A DNA stretch of 64,000 bases, from positions 1-64,000 of the forward strand of contig QCLS01000003.1 in NCBI GenBank assembly GCA_003214355.1, given 5' to 3'. The DNA is from Prochlorococcus sp. AG-418-C09. GTDB lineage: Bacteria > Cyanobacteriota > Cyanobacteriia > PCC-6307 > Cyanobiaceae. The position numbers were made by a program, and so were the translations under genes. Position 1 is the first letter of the stretch. Each line of letters begins with the position of its first letter. Shown here in pieces: positions 56,956 to 62,418 of this stretch. The notes beneath the pieces are model-generated. The model made no database searches. It saw only the letters and a list, made by a program, of their open reading frames with translations, and was not told the origin of the DNA.

Positions 56956-57140
56956 TAATGATACCCTCCCTTAGATTCAAATACATCTTCGTTCCAGTGT
57001 TCATGCTCTTCTAGAATGCCAAGGTTGATTGCTATCTGGTCATAGCATTCCATAGCACTGCGGGACATACGACCCGCTGTATAGTCCCAACCTAAATCAG
57101 CGAAGTCGTCATAGAGTTTTTTAACGTTTACAGGTTTCAT
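56955..57140 (-). CDS. Small early protein (61 aa)
   Basis: MKPVNVKKLYDDFADLGWDY then TAGRMSRSAMECYDQIAINL and an acidic end (EEHEHWNEDVFESKGGYH). Helical in the middle. It starts on the stop of the previous gene (one-base overlap) and leads straight into the next. Third of four genes in the operon from dyad site 5. Not recognised. Confidence 0.63.
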   Translation of the reverse strand: MKPVNVKKLYDDFADLGWDYTAGRMSRSAMECYDQIAINLGILEEHEHWNEDVFESKGGYH

Positions 57141-57322
57141 TAGTTAACCTCCATCCATTTGATGTCTGCCTTAGTGCCTACCTTGAAAATACAGACGCGA
57201 TCCATGGTATCGGTTGCCATGTCAAGTGCTGTGTCCTCAGCGGATGCGAAGTCGTTTTTAAATTCAGCACCTATCAAAACTTGGTTTCCCCAGTGTGAAG
57301 GTTGGATTGCCCATGTTGTCAT
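57140..57322 (-). CDS. Small early protein (60 aa), first gene after dyad site 5
   Basis: Start taken at the ATG at 57322 (MTTWAIQPSHWGNQVLIGAE), because AGGAG lies nine bases upstream and a TACAAT box is about 31 nt upstream. A longer frame to 57451 runs backwards through that promoter and the hairpin and is rejected. Trp-rich N-terminus, acidic middle (ASAEDTALDMATDTMDRV). No family recognised. Confidence 0.65.
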   Translation of the reverse strand: MTTWAIQPSHWGNQVLIGAEFKNDFASAEDTALDMATDTMDRVCIFKVGTKADIKWMEVN

Positions 57323-57352
57323 GTTGGATTGCTCCTGTGTTTGTATAGTACT

Positions 57353-57413
57353 ATTGTAGTCTATTTTGTTGGAAAAAATAGCATTGATTGTGACACAAAT
57401 AATATTGTCACAC
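57353..57413 (-). promoter_or_regulatory. Dyad site 5 with TACAAT promoter
   Basis: TACAAT (57353-57358) serves the gene at 57322. The dyad at 57392-57413 reads GTGTGACAAT ... TTGTGTC on the minus strand, 17 of 22 bases matching site 1. In addition the perfect 7-bp arms TGTGACA/TGTCACA flank it (57389-57412). Spacing to the -10 is 33 nt. Confidence 0.6.
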
Positions 57414-57431
57414 CAGACCGCGACGGTCTGG
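57413..57431 (-). terminator. Perfect hairpin after the 57448 gene
   Basis: CCAGACCG (57413-57420) and CGGTCTGG (57424-57431) form a perfect 8-bp stem with a 3-nt loop, 16 nt beyond the stop of the gene at 57448. A TTTTTT run follows only about 35 nt later, so termination is plausible but not textbook. Confidence 0.45.
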
Positions 57432-57447
57432 GCGGCTCGTTTGACGC

Positions 57448-57603
57448 TCAAGTAACAGACCTCCTAAACTCTAGACATATCTCTTTGAAATAGTCCATGT
57501 CCTCTGCTGACACATAGTCTGCTCCGTCCTCTCCAAAATAAGAGAATGTTTCATTCACTCTCTTAATAAAGGTAAGCAATGCGATTTCGTTTGGTGTATA
57601 CAT
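57448..57603 (-). CDS. Small early protein (51 aa)
   Basis: Start at the ATG at 57603 (MYTPNEIALLTFIKRVNETF); a longer frame to 57630 would overlap the neighbour. SYFGEDGADYVSAEDMDYFK follows, with an acidic middle and a basic end. It is the last gene before the hairpin at 57413-57431 and starts 2 nt after the stop of the preceding gene. Not recognised. Confidence 0.62.
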   Translation of the reverse strand: MYTPNEIALLTFIKRVNETFSYFGEDGADYVSAEDMDYFKEICLEFRRSVT

Positions 57604-57605
57604 GA

Positions 57606-57773
57606 TTAGTGCCTGTCTGAGATGTACCATACCCCATAGTTGTTTATTCTTTGGGGTTCAAAGTTTCTCTTTGACATTTCAAAGAGTGCTGCCTTAACAA
57701 CTGGATTGTTAATTGCTGTTTCGTTAGCAAGTACCTTTCCGTCGTAGATAGGTCTTAATTGAGAGTCAAACAT
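57606..57773 (-). CDS. Small early protein (55 aa), first gene after dyad site 1
   Basis: Start at the ATG at 57773 (MFDSQLRPIYDGKVLANETA) rather than the longer frame at 57854, which would run through a promoter. The rest is a soluble mixed helical region (NNPVVKAALFEMSKRNFEPQ) with an aromatic end (YGVWYISDRH). The -10 box sits 25 nt upstream of the ATG. Not recognised. Confidence 0.65.
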   Translation of the reverse strand: MFDSQLRPIYDGKVLANETAINNPVVKAALFEMSKRNFEPQRINNYGVWYISDRH

Positions 57774-57797
57774 AGTTTTCTTGTTTGTTACTCTTCT

Positions 57798-57891
57798 ATT
57801 ATAGTTCGGATTACACATAATAATGACAATAAAGGACACTAATATAAGTGGCACACTGCCAGCTTAAAATTCCAGAGCTACATGCTATAAT
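57798..57891 (-). promoter_or_regulatory. Dyad site 1 with promoters on both strands
   Basis: The core CACTAATATAAGTG (57837-57850) is an inverted repeat. On the minus strand TATAAT (57798-57803) lies 31 nt beyond the 22-bp element and serves the gene at 57773. On the plus strand an extended -10 (TGCTATAAT, 57883-57891) begins 32 nt beyond the core, with TATAAT at 35 nt, as it also does at site 2. No -35 box is recognisable in either direction. Confidence 0.65.
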
Positions 57892-57902
57892 GAAGGTAGA
57901 GC

Positions 57903-58142
57903 TCATTTCCCTACCCCCTTTTTAAAATCACATTTCATGTAGTCTTTGATCTCTTCCACCACTTCATCATAGCTATCGTCCCAATAGTTGCGAGCTTCCT
58001 CGATGAACTCATGCTCACCCAGTTTATCGAAGTAATTAAACAAGTCGTTGGATACATACTCCTCTAGGTCTTTGGTGGACATATTGTCCACCATTCTCTC
58101 TGTTAAGAACTCTTTGAGTTCTAGTAGTAATTCTCTATCCAT
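57903..58142 (-). CDS. Acidic helical protein (79 aa)
   Basis: 79 aa, strongly acidic and helical: MDRELLLELKEFLTERMVDN, KDLEEYVSNDLFNYFDKL, EHEFIEEARNYWDDSYDE, ending KCDFKKGVGK. It starts directly after the stop of the DUF1281-like gene and shares its operon. The design is like short acidic inhibitors, but nothing specific can be claimed. Confidence 0.68.
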   Translation of the reverse strand: MDRELLLELKEFLTERMVDNMSTKDLEEYVSNDLFNYFDKLGEHEFIEEARNYWDDSYDEVVEEIKDYMKCDFKKGVGK

Positions 58143-58655
58143 TTATAGATACCCTGCTACTTCACATCCTGGTTCATCATAGAACCACGATACAGACAAA
58201 TCGTCAAACTGTTCACGGATTGCGTAACAAATCTCTTCGGGTGGCGACCATGCTGTATCGAATGTTACTTGAAATCCATGTGGCATGTCAGAGTCCTCTA
58301 TATCCACACAGTAGCAATCCCACTTCGTTCCCCAGTTATGGACTCTCCAGTTGTACCATCTATCATCATTTACATCAGTGCTAGGGAAATATAAACCCCT
58401 GCCAAAACCTTTGTCTTTATATACTGGCAACTCACCGACCTCACCTCTAGGGTTAGAGAATGAATATTCTTTGACATCACTCTCAGCAAGTGGAACTTTA
58501 GACCAGTCTGGTTCGGGTATGAATGATCCAAACACTGTGTCAACTGGTTCTTTAAGTTCATCAGCAAGTGCCTTGTTAAAGATTGCGTGTAGTTTGAGAA
58601 TTGCTGTTGTATCCTCTGAGTAGAATTCTACTCTGTTGTGACAATGATTAGGCAT
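58143..58655 (-). CDS. DUF1281/Api92-like protein
   Basis: 170 aa from the ATG at 58655 (MPNHCHNRVEFYSEDTT); AAGGAG lies three bases upstream, and the apparent longer frame begins with a TTG next to the promoter. The pattern NRVEFYS, then FGSFIPEPDWSKVP, and the WYNWRVHNWGTKWD block at about 110-125 fit the ferredoxin-like fold of DUF1281/Api92-type proteins, found in phages and plasmids. Function is unknown for the family. It is the first gene after dyad site 2 and is followed directly by an acidic protein. Confidence 0.75.
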   Translation of the reverse strand: MPNHCHNRVEFYSEDTTAILKLHAIFNKALADELKEPVDTVFGSFIPEPDWSKVPLAESDVKEYSFSNPRGEVGELPVYKDKGFGRGLYFPSTDVNDDRWYNWRVHNWGTKWDCYCVDIEDSDMPHGFQVTFDTAWSPPEEICYAIREQFDDLSVSWFYDEPGCEVAGYL

Positions 58656-58678
58656 AAACTCCTTAGTTGTATAATACA

Positions 58679-58772
58679 ATTATACTGCCACAGGTGACAG
58701 TATGGTGAAAAAATGGACACTAATATAAGTGGCACATAGCCACGTGAAAAGAAGCATGGTCCTTGCTATAAT
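58679..58772 (-). promoter_or_regulatory. Dyad site 2 with promoters on both strands
   Basis: The core CACTAATATAAGTG (58718-58731) is identical to site 1. Minus-strand TATAAT at 58679-58684 is 31 nt from the element and serves the gene at 58655. Plus-strand TGCTATAAT ends at 58772, with the same 35-nt core-to-TATAAT spacing as site 1, and is followed by the same GGTAGAGCTCAT block. Confidence 0.65.
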
Positions 58773-58783
58773 GGGGGTAGAGC

Positions 58784-58951
58784 TCATAATTCCTCTATGT
58801 CCTCTATGACCCATTCACCTGCATATTCGTCCTCAACATCGAATGCATTTACATTCTTATGCAGGAGCTCTTCGGCTTCCTGCATTGTTTCTGCTTCGAC
58901 TAGCACGGTGAAGTAATTCACCTCGCTGCACTGGATTCTAAATTGATTCAT
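58784..58951 (-). CDS. Small acidic protein (55 aa)
   Basis: MNQFRIQCSEVNYFTVLVEA then ETMQEAEELLHKNVNAFDVE, ending GEWVIEDIEEL. A strand-helix start with an acidic helix and end. Its ATG overlaps the stop of the preceding gene by ATGA, and its own stop overlaps the ATG of the MSST block described in the findings. The strand-helix-strand order is like small conserved cyanophage proteins, but I cannot name it. Confidence 0.6.
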   Translation of the reverse strand: MNQFRIQCSEVNYFTVLVEAETMQEAEELLHKNVNAFDVEDEYAGEWVIEDIEEL

Positions 58952-59139
58952 TCGGGTTTCATTGTAAAGTGTAAATCATTGACTAGGAACCCGCTGCTAG
59001 CGGTTAATTGTTCGCAGAGGTCTTGAAGGTCTGTTGCTTCCCAGATCCCCCAATGATCCTCTGTTATTGCTTCGCGGTTAGTCTTTGAGATCCACTCCTC
59101 ATCGAATGCGAAATTGACTTGAGTTACGAAATATTTCAT
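58948..59139 (-). CDS. Conserved small cyanophage protein (63 aa)
   Basis: Start at the ATG at 59139 (MKYFVTQVNFAFDEEWISKT), which overlaps the stop of the previous gene (ATGA); a longer frame to 59166 lies entirely inside that gene. The pattern MKYFVTQVNF ... EDLCEQLTASSGFLVNDL is one I recognise from cyanophages. A strand-helix-strand fold is likely. Function unknown. Confidence 0.68.
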   Translation of the reverse strand: MKYFVTQVNFAFDEEWISKTNREAITEDHWGIWEATDLQDLCEQLTASSGFLVNDLHFTMKPE

Positions 59140-59438
59140 TTGAATGAAACCTCCCTCATGTCGCATGAGTACATTACAGAGTCTTGACGAAATGCTCTTT
59201 TGTATGCTTCACCCACTTCAAATAATGCGTCCTCATACTGTCTACCAGTAACAGAGAAACAAACTATTGCTTCCATTGTTCCTTTGTAGATCCCCATACC
59301 GTGAGTAATTGTGGCATACTCAAGACGGGTGAGCACTTCATCTTTGATGAACTGTTCTAACATCTGATTGGTGACAGTTCCCTCGTCTCCGATGTTTCTG
59401 CCGACTGTTAGTGTGGTTGTCTCCAAGGTTAACCTCAT
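59136..59438 (-). CDS. DUF3574-like small protein
   Basis: 100 aa. The order LTVGRN-G-EGTV, then LEQFIKDEVLTRL, then a Gly-containing turn (HGMGIYKGTMEAIVCFS), and VGEAYKRAFRQDSVM near the end resembles the DUF3574 pattern (a strand, a helix with conserved acids, and a terminal QxSVxx). The match is by eye only. First gene on the minus-strand side of dyad site 3. Confidence 0.6.
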   Translation of the reverse strand: MRLTLETTTLTVGRNIGDEGTVTNQMLEQFIKDEVLTRLEYATITHGMGIYKGTMEAIVCFSVTGRQYEDALFEVGEAYKRAFRQDSVMYSCDMREVSFK

Positions 59439-59452
59439 TGATTGATATCTCT

Positions 59453-59546
59453 ATAATAGTTCCTAGCCCTGACTAATACAAGTGATAGTGTGCACTAATA
59501 AAAGTGGCACACTCAATGCACTATACGGTGCAGGATTTGCTATTAT
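59453..59546. promoter_or_regulatory. Dyad site 3, divergent promoter
   Basis: The core CACTAATAAAAGTG (59493-59506) differs by one base from sites 1 and 2. It is flanked by a TATTAT box on the minus strand (59453-59458, for the gene at 59438) and by TGC-TATTAT on the plus strand (59538-59546, for the gene at 59553). It is the only site where genes are read in both directions. Confidence 0.62.
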
Positions 59547-59552
59547 AATAAT

Positions 59553-59756
59553 ATGAAAAACTTCCAAGAATTCATCGACTACTGCCTAGACTTCTACGGG
59601 TGGAATGGTCTATACGACCAAGGTCGAACACGTGAGCAAATTGCTTACGCTACTCTATACTACCTTGACTCATGTAATGATCAAATTACTTGGGGATATG
59701 GTGACTCACTCGACAGAGAAAGAGTCCGTGACATTATGAACGAGTTGTACGACTAA
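59553..59756 (+). CDS. Small plus-strand early protein (67 aa)
   Basis: MKNFQEFIDYCLDFYGWNGL, then YDQGRTREQIAYATLYYLDS and an acidic end (DSLDRERVRDIMNELYD). The TATTAT box is so close that the predicted start of transcription coincides with the ATG, and no ribosome-binding site is present: a candidate leaderless message. First of four plus-strand genes. Not recognised. Confidence 0.68.
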   Translation: MKNFQEFIDYCLDFYGWNGLYDQGRTREQIAYATLYYLDSCNDQITWGYGDSLDRERVRDIMNELYD

Positions 59757-59989
59757 TGGCATATTGTGACGTTTGCGGTAACTTTGATGATTCTCATTTT
59801 GAGGATCTCAAAGAGACCTATCAAGACATACCCAAAGATGCACATCAGCCTGATTTGTATTATTATTGGGATGCACCCATAGAAGAGGACTATTCCTGGC
59901 GAGATGCACACCCACACGTAGACTGCATGTGTGAAATCTGCTTTGATATAGCTAATCATGATAAACAAATAATATGGGCTGATCATTAA
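59756..59989 (+). CDS. Small Cys-rich putative metal-binding protein (77 aa)
   Basis: Residues 4-7 read CDVC and near residue 58 CMCEIC, with two His residues nearby: two CxxC-type pairs that could bind zinc. An acidic middle (EDLKETYQDIPKDAHQP) separates them. It overlaps the preceding gene by one base (TAATG) and shares a base with the next, so the plus-strand genes are tightly coupled. Possible small zinc-binding adaptor; no family named. Confidence 0.66.
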   Translation: MAYCDVCGNFDDSHFEDLKETYQDIPKDAHQPDLYYYWDAPIEEDYSWRDAHPHVDCMCEICFDIANHDKQIIWADH

Positions 59990-60120
59990 TGAAACTAAAA
60001 AAGAAACCAAAGAGACCAGGACCAATGCCTGTAGTCATCACCCCAGACAGTGTGACACTTACACAAACTGTCCACACATGTCCCAAATGCGGTTTTACCG
60101 CTGCTATAATAGAAAAGTAA
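59989..60120 (+). CDS. Short zinc-ribbon-like protein (43 aa)
   Basis: MKLKKKPKRPGPMPVVITPD, a strongly basic start, followed by TCPKCGF and an Ala/Ile-rich end. The single CPKC pair could bind zinc or be a degenerate ribbon. The ATG shares a base with the previous stop (TAATG). With the preceding gene it forms a pair of short Cys-containing proteins. Confidence 0.58.
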   Translation: MKLKKKPKRPGPMPVVITPDSVTLTQTVHTCPKCGFTAAIIEK

Positions 60121-60136
60121 ACAACCGAGGTAAACC

Positions 60137-60367
60137 TTGAAATTAAACTCAATCGCTAAAAACCAAACTGAAGTCACCCTCTCAAATGGTGATCAGGTAT
60201 TTTTCAGTTACAGGACCCCAGTCGCGTGTTACATTGCTAAAAAGGGACGCTATGCAAGAACTGATGCATGGTACTCATCAACCACTACAAGACATATTAA
60301 CAAGTGGTTGGGCAATCTTGAGTACGACGTAATCCCCCAATCATACCTAGACGAGATCACCCTCTGA
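60137..60367 (+). CDS. Conserved cyanophage protein with TTG start (76 aa)
   Basis: The start is a TTG at 60137, six bases after GAGG; the first ATG in frame would cost most of the protein. The sequence (M)KLNSIAKNQTEVTLSNGDQV, then FFSYRTPVACYIAKKGRYAR and TTTRHINKWLGN is one I recognise from many T4-like phages as a short protein of unknown function. It is the last gene before the bidirectional terminator. Confidence 0.75.
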   Translation: MKLNSIAKNQTEVTLSNGDQVFFSYRTPVACYIAKKGRYARTDAWYSSTTTRHINKWLGNLEYDVIPQSYLDEITL

Positions 60368-60395
60368 TCTCCTAGGTATCAAATGATACAACAAA

Positions 60396-60422
60396 ACCCC
60401 GACAGGTCATCCTGTGCGGGGT
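60396..60422. terminator. Bidirectional terminator between converging operons
   Basis: ACCCCG-ACAGG pairs with CCTGT-CGGGGT around TCAT, with one bulged G: an 11-bp stem. AAAA precedes it, giving TTTT after the stem on the minus strand, so it ends the minus-strand genes well and can also stop the plus-strand genes. It lies 28 nt past the plus-strand stop and 22 nt past the minus-strand stop. Confidence 0.8.
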
Positions 60423-60444
60423 TATCCCAGTGCAACTTGACAAA

Positions 60445-60639
60445 CTACTTGCAGGGCACCTGGTAACAGAGTCCTTCGAGTACATAATAATCTGCCAGCT
60501 CGTAGAGCTCTGGATACTGCTCGATTAGATCCGTATCCAGTAGAAATTGGACGATTTCCACTGTGTCACACGGTGATAGCGTCCCGCTGTGATATTCTGC
60601 TATAATATCCTTATAGTTCATAGAATTAATAGTCTTCAT
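60445..60639 (-). CDS. Short conserved phage protein, DUF7417-like (64 aa)
   Basis: MKTINSMNYKDIIAEYHSGT then LSPCDTVEIVQFLLDTDLIE and a final helix ending CYQVPCK. The DIIAYxSG-L-xxx-I-x-FxxLIxTG pattern is one I recognise from many tailed phages, usually called DUF7417. The start overlaps the end of the preceding gene by 14 nt. Function unknown. Confidence 0.68.
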   Translation of the reverse strand: MKTINSMNYKDIIAEYHSGTLSPCDTVEIVQFLLDTDLIEQYPELYELADYYVLEGLCYQVPCK

Positions 60640-60787
60640 GGTATTTATTCTTACTTTGAGACTTAATCCTCTTACTATTAGATATCATATCACCATAGCC
60701 ACTTCTCTCTAGATCCTCAATATCATTCATTTCTCTCATTTTCTGTGAGAATGACTCTTTTTTGTATCTTTTGCTACTTTTTCCCAT
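60626..60787 (-). CDS. Short charged protein (53 aa)
   Basis: MGKSSKRYKKESFSQKMREM then NDIEDLERSGYGDMISNSKR and a basic end. It is packed between the stop at 60790 (2 nt away) and the next start (14-nt overlap), which argues for a real gene. AGGA precedes the ATG directly, an unusually short spacing. Composition is basic and Ser-rich. No family recognised. Confidence 0.52.
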   Translation of the reverse strand: MGKSSKRYKKESFSQKMREMNDIEDLERSGYGDMISNSKRIKSQSKNKYHEDY

Positions 60788-60789
60788 TC

Positions 60790-61089
60790 CTATACTATTT
60801 GAGATAAAGTACCATTTCTTACCAGTTCATTAAATTTCTTCCCTAGTGAGAGATGTTGCTCCTTTACAAACTTTTCTATCTCTTTCACAAATTCTGAGAG
60901 GTTCTCAGTATAGTTATAGAAATATTCAGTATCTCTACCTTGGAAGATTATTCCCACTTTCCCATCTTTTATTTGAATCTGGTTAATAGCTGTACTTATC
61001 TCAGAAATGTCAAAAACGACATCTTTTACCACTTTCCGCGACTTTCTGCGTTTTGTAGCGGTTTTTACCTTTTTCGCAGTTTCTGCCAT
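60790..61089 (-). CDS. Charged helical early protein (99 aa)
   Basis: MAETAKKVKTATKRRKSRKV (a basic N-terminus), then FDISEISTAINQIQIKDGKV, GIIFQGRDTEYFYNYTENLS and a helix EFVKEIEKFVKEQHLS, ending LVRNGTLSQIV. AAAGGA lies just before the start, and dyad site 4 with a TATAAT box is 26-84 nt upstream. A short basic tail with one beta-strand piece may bind nucleic acid. Not recognised. Confidence 0.68.
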   Translation of the reverse strand: MAETAKKVKTATKRRKSRKVVKDVVFDISEISTAINQIQIKDGKVGIIFQGRDTEYFYNYTENLSEFVKEIEKFVKEQHLSLGKKFNELVRNGTLSQIV

Positions 61090-61114
61090 GTTCCTTTGTT
61101 TTTGTTATATTCTA

Positions 61115-61173
61115 ATTATATCAGAGATTCTCGGAGAAAATACCAAAAGTGGACAGTTTTATTTCTGGCACAC
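61115..61173 (-). promoter_or_regulatory. Dyad site 4 with TATAAT promoter
   Basis: TATAAT (61115-61120) serves the gene at 61089. The element at 61152-61173 (GTGTGCCAG ... CTGTC on the minus strand) is diverged from site 1 in its centre but keeps the flanks and the 31-nt spacing exactly. The rest of the gap (61174-61295) has a CCTCC/GGAGG hairpin at 61216-61234 and nothing else recognisable. Confidence 0.6.
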
Positions 61174-61295
61174 TCTCGCTTGACTTTCGAGTGACCGCAG
61201 GCTAAGACAGCAATTCCTCCGCACATTCTGGAGGTATTCTGTACATATTCTAAGGTCACTCTATTCTCACTCTAGTTCTCTCAGATACATTTATT

Positions 61296-61553
61296 TTAAC
61301 ATTTAATTAAACTACGATTTATAGTCCCATGCTCTGAATAAGTAGAAGCATCGTCCAACAAAACAGTTAAGTTCTTGAAAGGACCATAGAATCTGTTAGA
61401 GTTATCATAACTCCAAAAGTGCCCCTTCCGCGTGTTCTTCGTAACTATGGTCACTGATCCCTTTGAGGTTGAGATCACTGTCTTCGATGCTTGATTCCAC
61501 ATAGGATTTAATAAGTTTAACTGATGACCAGAGATGACGATAGATACAAACAT
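61296..61553 (-). CDS. Overlapping-frame small protein (up to 85 aa)
   Basis: This frame overlaps the 3' third of the next gene by 149 nt. It reads MFVSIVISGHQLNLLNPMWN, then a Thr/Lys-rich part, and ends in a plausible fold (HFWSYDNSNRFYGPFKNLTV). A start at a GTG near 61463 with AAAGGG six bases before it would lessen the overlap. Two readings are possible: a separate gene with an internal start, or a +1 frameshift product of the neighbour. I cannot choose between them from sequence alone. Confidence 0.45.
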   Translation of the reverse strand: MFVSIVISGHQLNLLNPMWNQASKTVISTSKGSVTIVTKNTRKGHFWSYDNSNRFYGPFKNLTVLLDDASTYSEHGTINRSLIKC

Positions 61554-61728
61554 TGACTTGTCTGTCTCTACTACTCTCTGTTCCCTCTATTGTTAAAGTG
61601 AAGTATGATGTTGGTGTATGCTTATGTAGATGATTAGGTGTTGCTATACAAATACAATTTACATAGCCTCTATACCCATCTACCTCTACTAAATCCCCTT
61701 GCTTGAACTGTAGTGGCATAGCATCCAT
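61405..61728 (-). CDS. Conserved cyanophage protein with a QFKQGDLVEVDGYRG start
   Basis: 107 aa: MDAMPLQFKQGDLVEVDGYR, then GYVNCICIATPN and NVCIYRHLWSSVKLIKSYV. This start and the VCIYR-W---K pattern I recognise from many cyanophages as a short protein of unknown function that usually ends shortly after that point. The additional 30-residue acidic tail here coincides with the overlapping frame, which is odd. A consensus promoter lies 96-124 nt upstream of the ATG. Confidence 0.7.
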   Translation of the reverse strand: MDAMPLQFKQGDLVEVDGYRGYVNCICIATPNHLHKHTPTSYFTLTIEGTESSRDRQVNVCIYRHLWSSVKLIKSYVESSIEDSDLNLKGISDHSYEEHAEGALLEL

Positions 61729-61742
61729 ATCAATACTGACTC

Positions 61743-61750
61743 TATTTAGA
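61743..61750 (-). promoter_or_regulatory. Possible late-promoter-like box
   Basis: The minus strand reads TCTAAATA, seven of eight to TATAAATA, 15 nt upstream of the ATG at 61728. It would let this gene be expressed late as well as early. Confidence 0.4.
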
Positions 61751-61775
61751 TTGGGTGCGAGAAAACAAAACGGTC

Positions 61776-61800
61776 TGGATACACACAGTTAAAGTATCCA
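61776..61800 (-). terminator. Leader hairpin, possible attenuator
   Basis: TGGATAC (61776-61782) and GTATCCA (61794-61800) form a 7-bp stem with an 11-nt loop; the minus strand then reads GACCGTTTTGTTTT. Located about 20-40 nt after the predicted start of transcription, it could end transcripts early, leaving an RNA of roughly 55 nt. Confidence 0.4.
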
Positions 61801-61823
61801 AGTGGTTTGTTTTCCCTGAGTAT

Positions 61824-61852
61824 ATTATAGTCTGTTAGTGTGTATGTGTCAA
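61824..61852 (-). promoter_or_regulatory. Consensus sigma-70 promoter
   Basis: Minus strand TTGACA (61847-61852), spacer of exactly 17 nt, TATAAT (61824-61829): a perfect sigma-70 promoter. It overlaps the stop of the oxygenase gene and would drive the gene at 61728 through an 85-100 nt leader. Confidence 0.8.
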
Positions 61853-62418
61853 CCCATGTGTGATGGTTTATTATCTGTCCATGATAATGGTATATTGTCC
61901 ATGTTTACTGTTAAATTAAATGATAATACTGTTCTACGTTGTTCACTTGTGTGTGGATGTGTATAGTGGTGTAAGAAACTAGGAAATAGAATAAGGTCAC
62001 CTTCCTCTACCTCTGGTTCATATGTTAACTGCTCTCCTGTAATGAAGTGGTCGTATGGTGCGATGAAGTTAGTAGGTCTATGATACTTGGAGTTGTACTC
62101 AATGTATAATACTGCTGAGTATCCACCATGTCCATGATTATGTGTTGGATGATACATGTATGGGAGTGCTCGTTCATACCATGCTCTTACAATACGTGGA
62201 TCACAATTATAGTCATGTGCGAACCAACTTAGTTCATCATGTAGTATATCTGATATGTCATTGATATAATTATTGTCACCACGATAGTCAGAGAGTACTT
62301 GTTCGTCTCCCTGTACCATGTCCAGTGTGTCTATGTGTCTCAATAGCCTTTGTTTCTTCTGTTCCCACCAACTACACTTGTAGTGTGTCAGTGGTATATG
62401 AAACATGTTTATATCCAT
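61849..62418 (-). CDS. 2OG-Fe(II) oxygenase-like protein
   Basis: 189 aa. Residues 93-101 read HPTHNHGHGG, the start of the metal-binding strand (HxH-type), followed by YSAVLYIEYN. Residues 145-170 read GDLILFPSFLHHYTHPHTSEQRRTVLSFN, with the distal His and the Arg that holds 2-oxoglutarate. These are the features of 2OG-Fe(II) dioxygenases, a family very frequent in cyanophages. Substrate unknown (protein, nucleic acid or small molecule). The start overlaps the helicase stop by 10 nt; a shorter start at 62406 is also possible. Confidence 0.8.
   Translation of the reverse strand: MDINMFHIPLTHYKCSWWEQKKQRLLRHIDTLDMVQGDEQVLSDYRGDNNYINDISDILHDELSWFAHDYNCDPRIVRAWYERALPYMYHPTHNHGHGGYSAVLYIEYNSKYHRPTNFIAPYDHFITGEQLTYEPEVEEGDLILFPSFLHHYTHPHTSEQRRTVLSFNLTVNMDNIPLSWTDNKPSHMG

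Noticed and set aside
57389-57412. CRP-type site TGTGA-N-TCACA
   Set aside because: The spacer between the arms is 14 nt rather than the 6 of CRP, and the site aligns better with the local dyad family.
57140-57451. 103-aa version of the gene at 57140
   Set aside because: The upstream part runs through a hairpin, a dyad site and a promoter; the ATG at 57322 has AGGAG at the right distance.
59493-59506. NtcA site (GTA-N8-TAC) as an explanation of the dyads
   Set aside because: The dyads have CACT/AGTG arms, not GTA/TAC, and lie about 30 nt from the -10 box instead of the usual 22.
60642-60649. AATAAATA as a late promoter for the gene at 60639
   Set aside because: Only 2 nt lie between the box and the ATG, too close for a useful start of transcription, and the bases are coding in the gene at 60626-60787.
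54000-61300. tRNA genes, common in this part of cyanophage genomes
   Set aside because: I saw no cloverleaf with a TTC-loop motif in the short gaps; nearly all bases are covered by genes or promoter sites.
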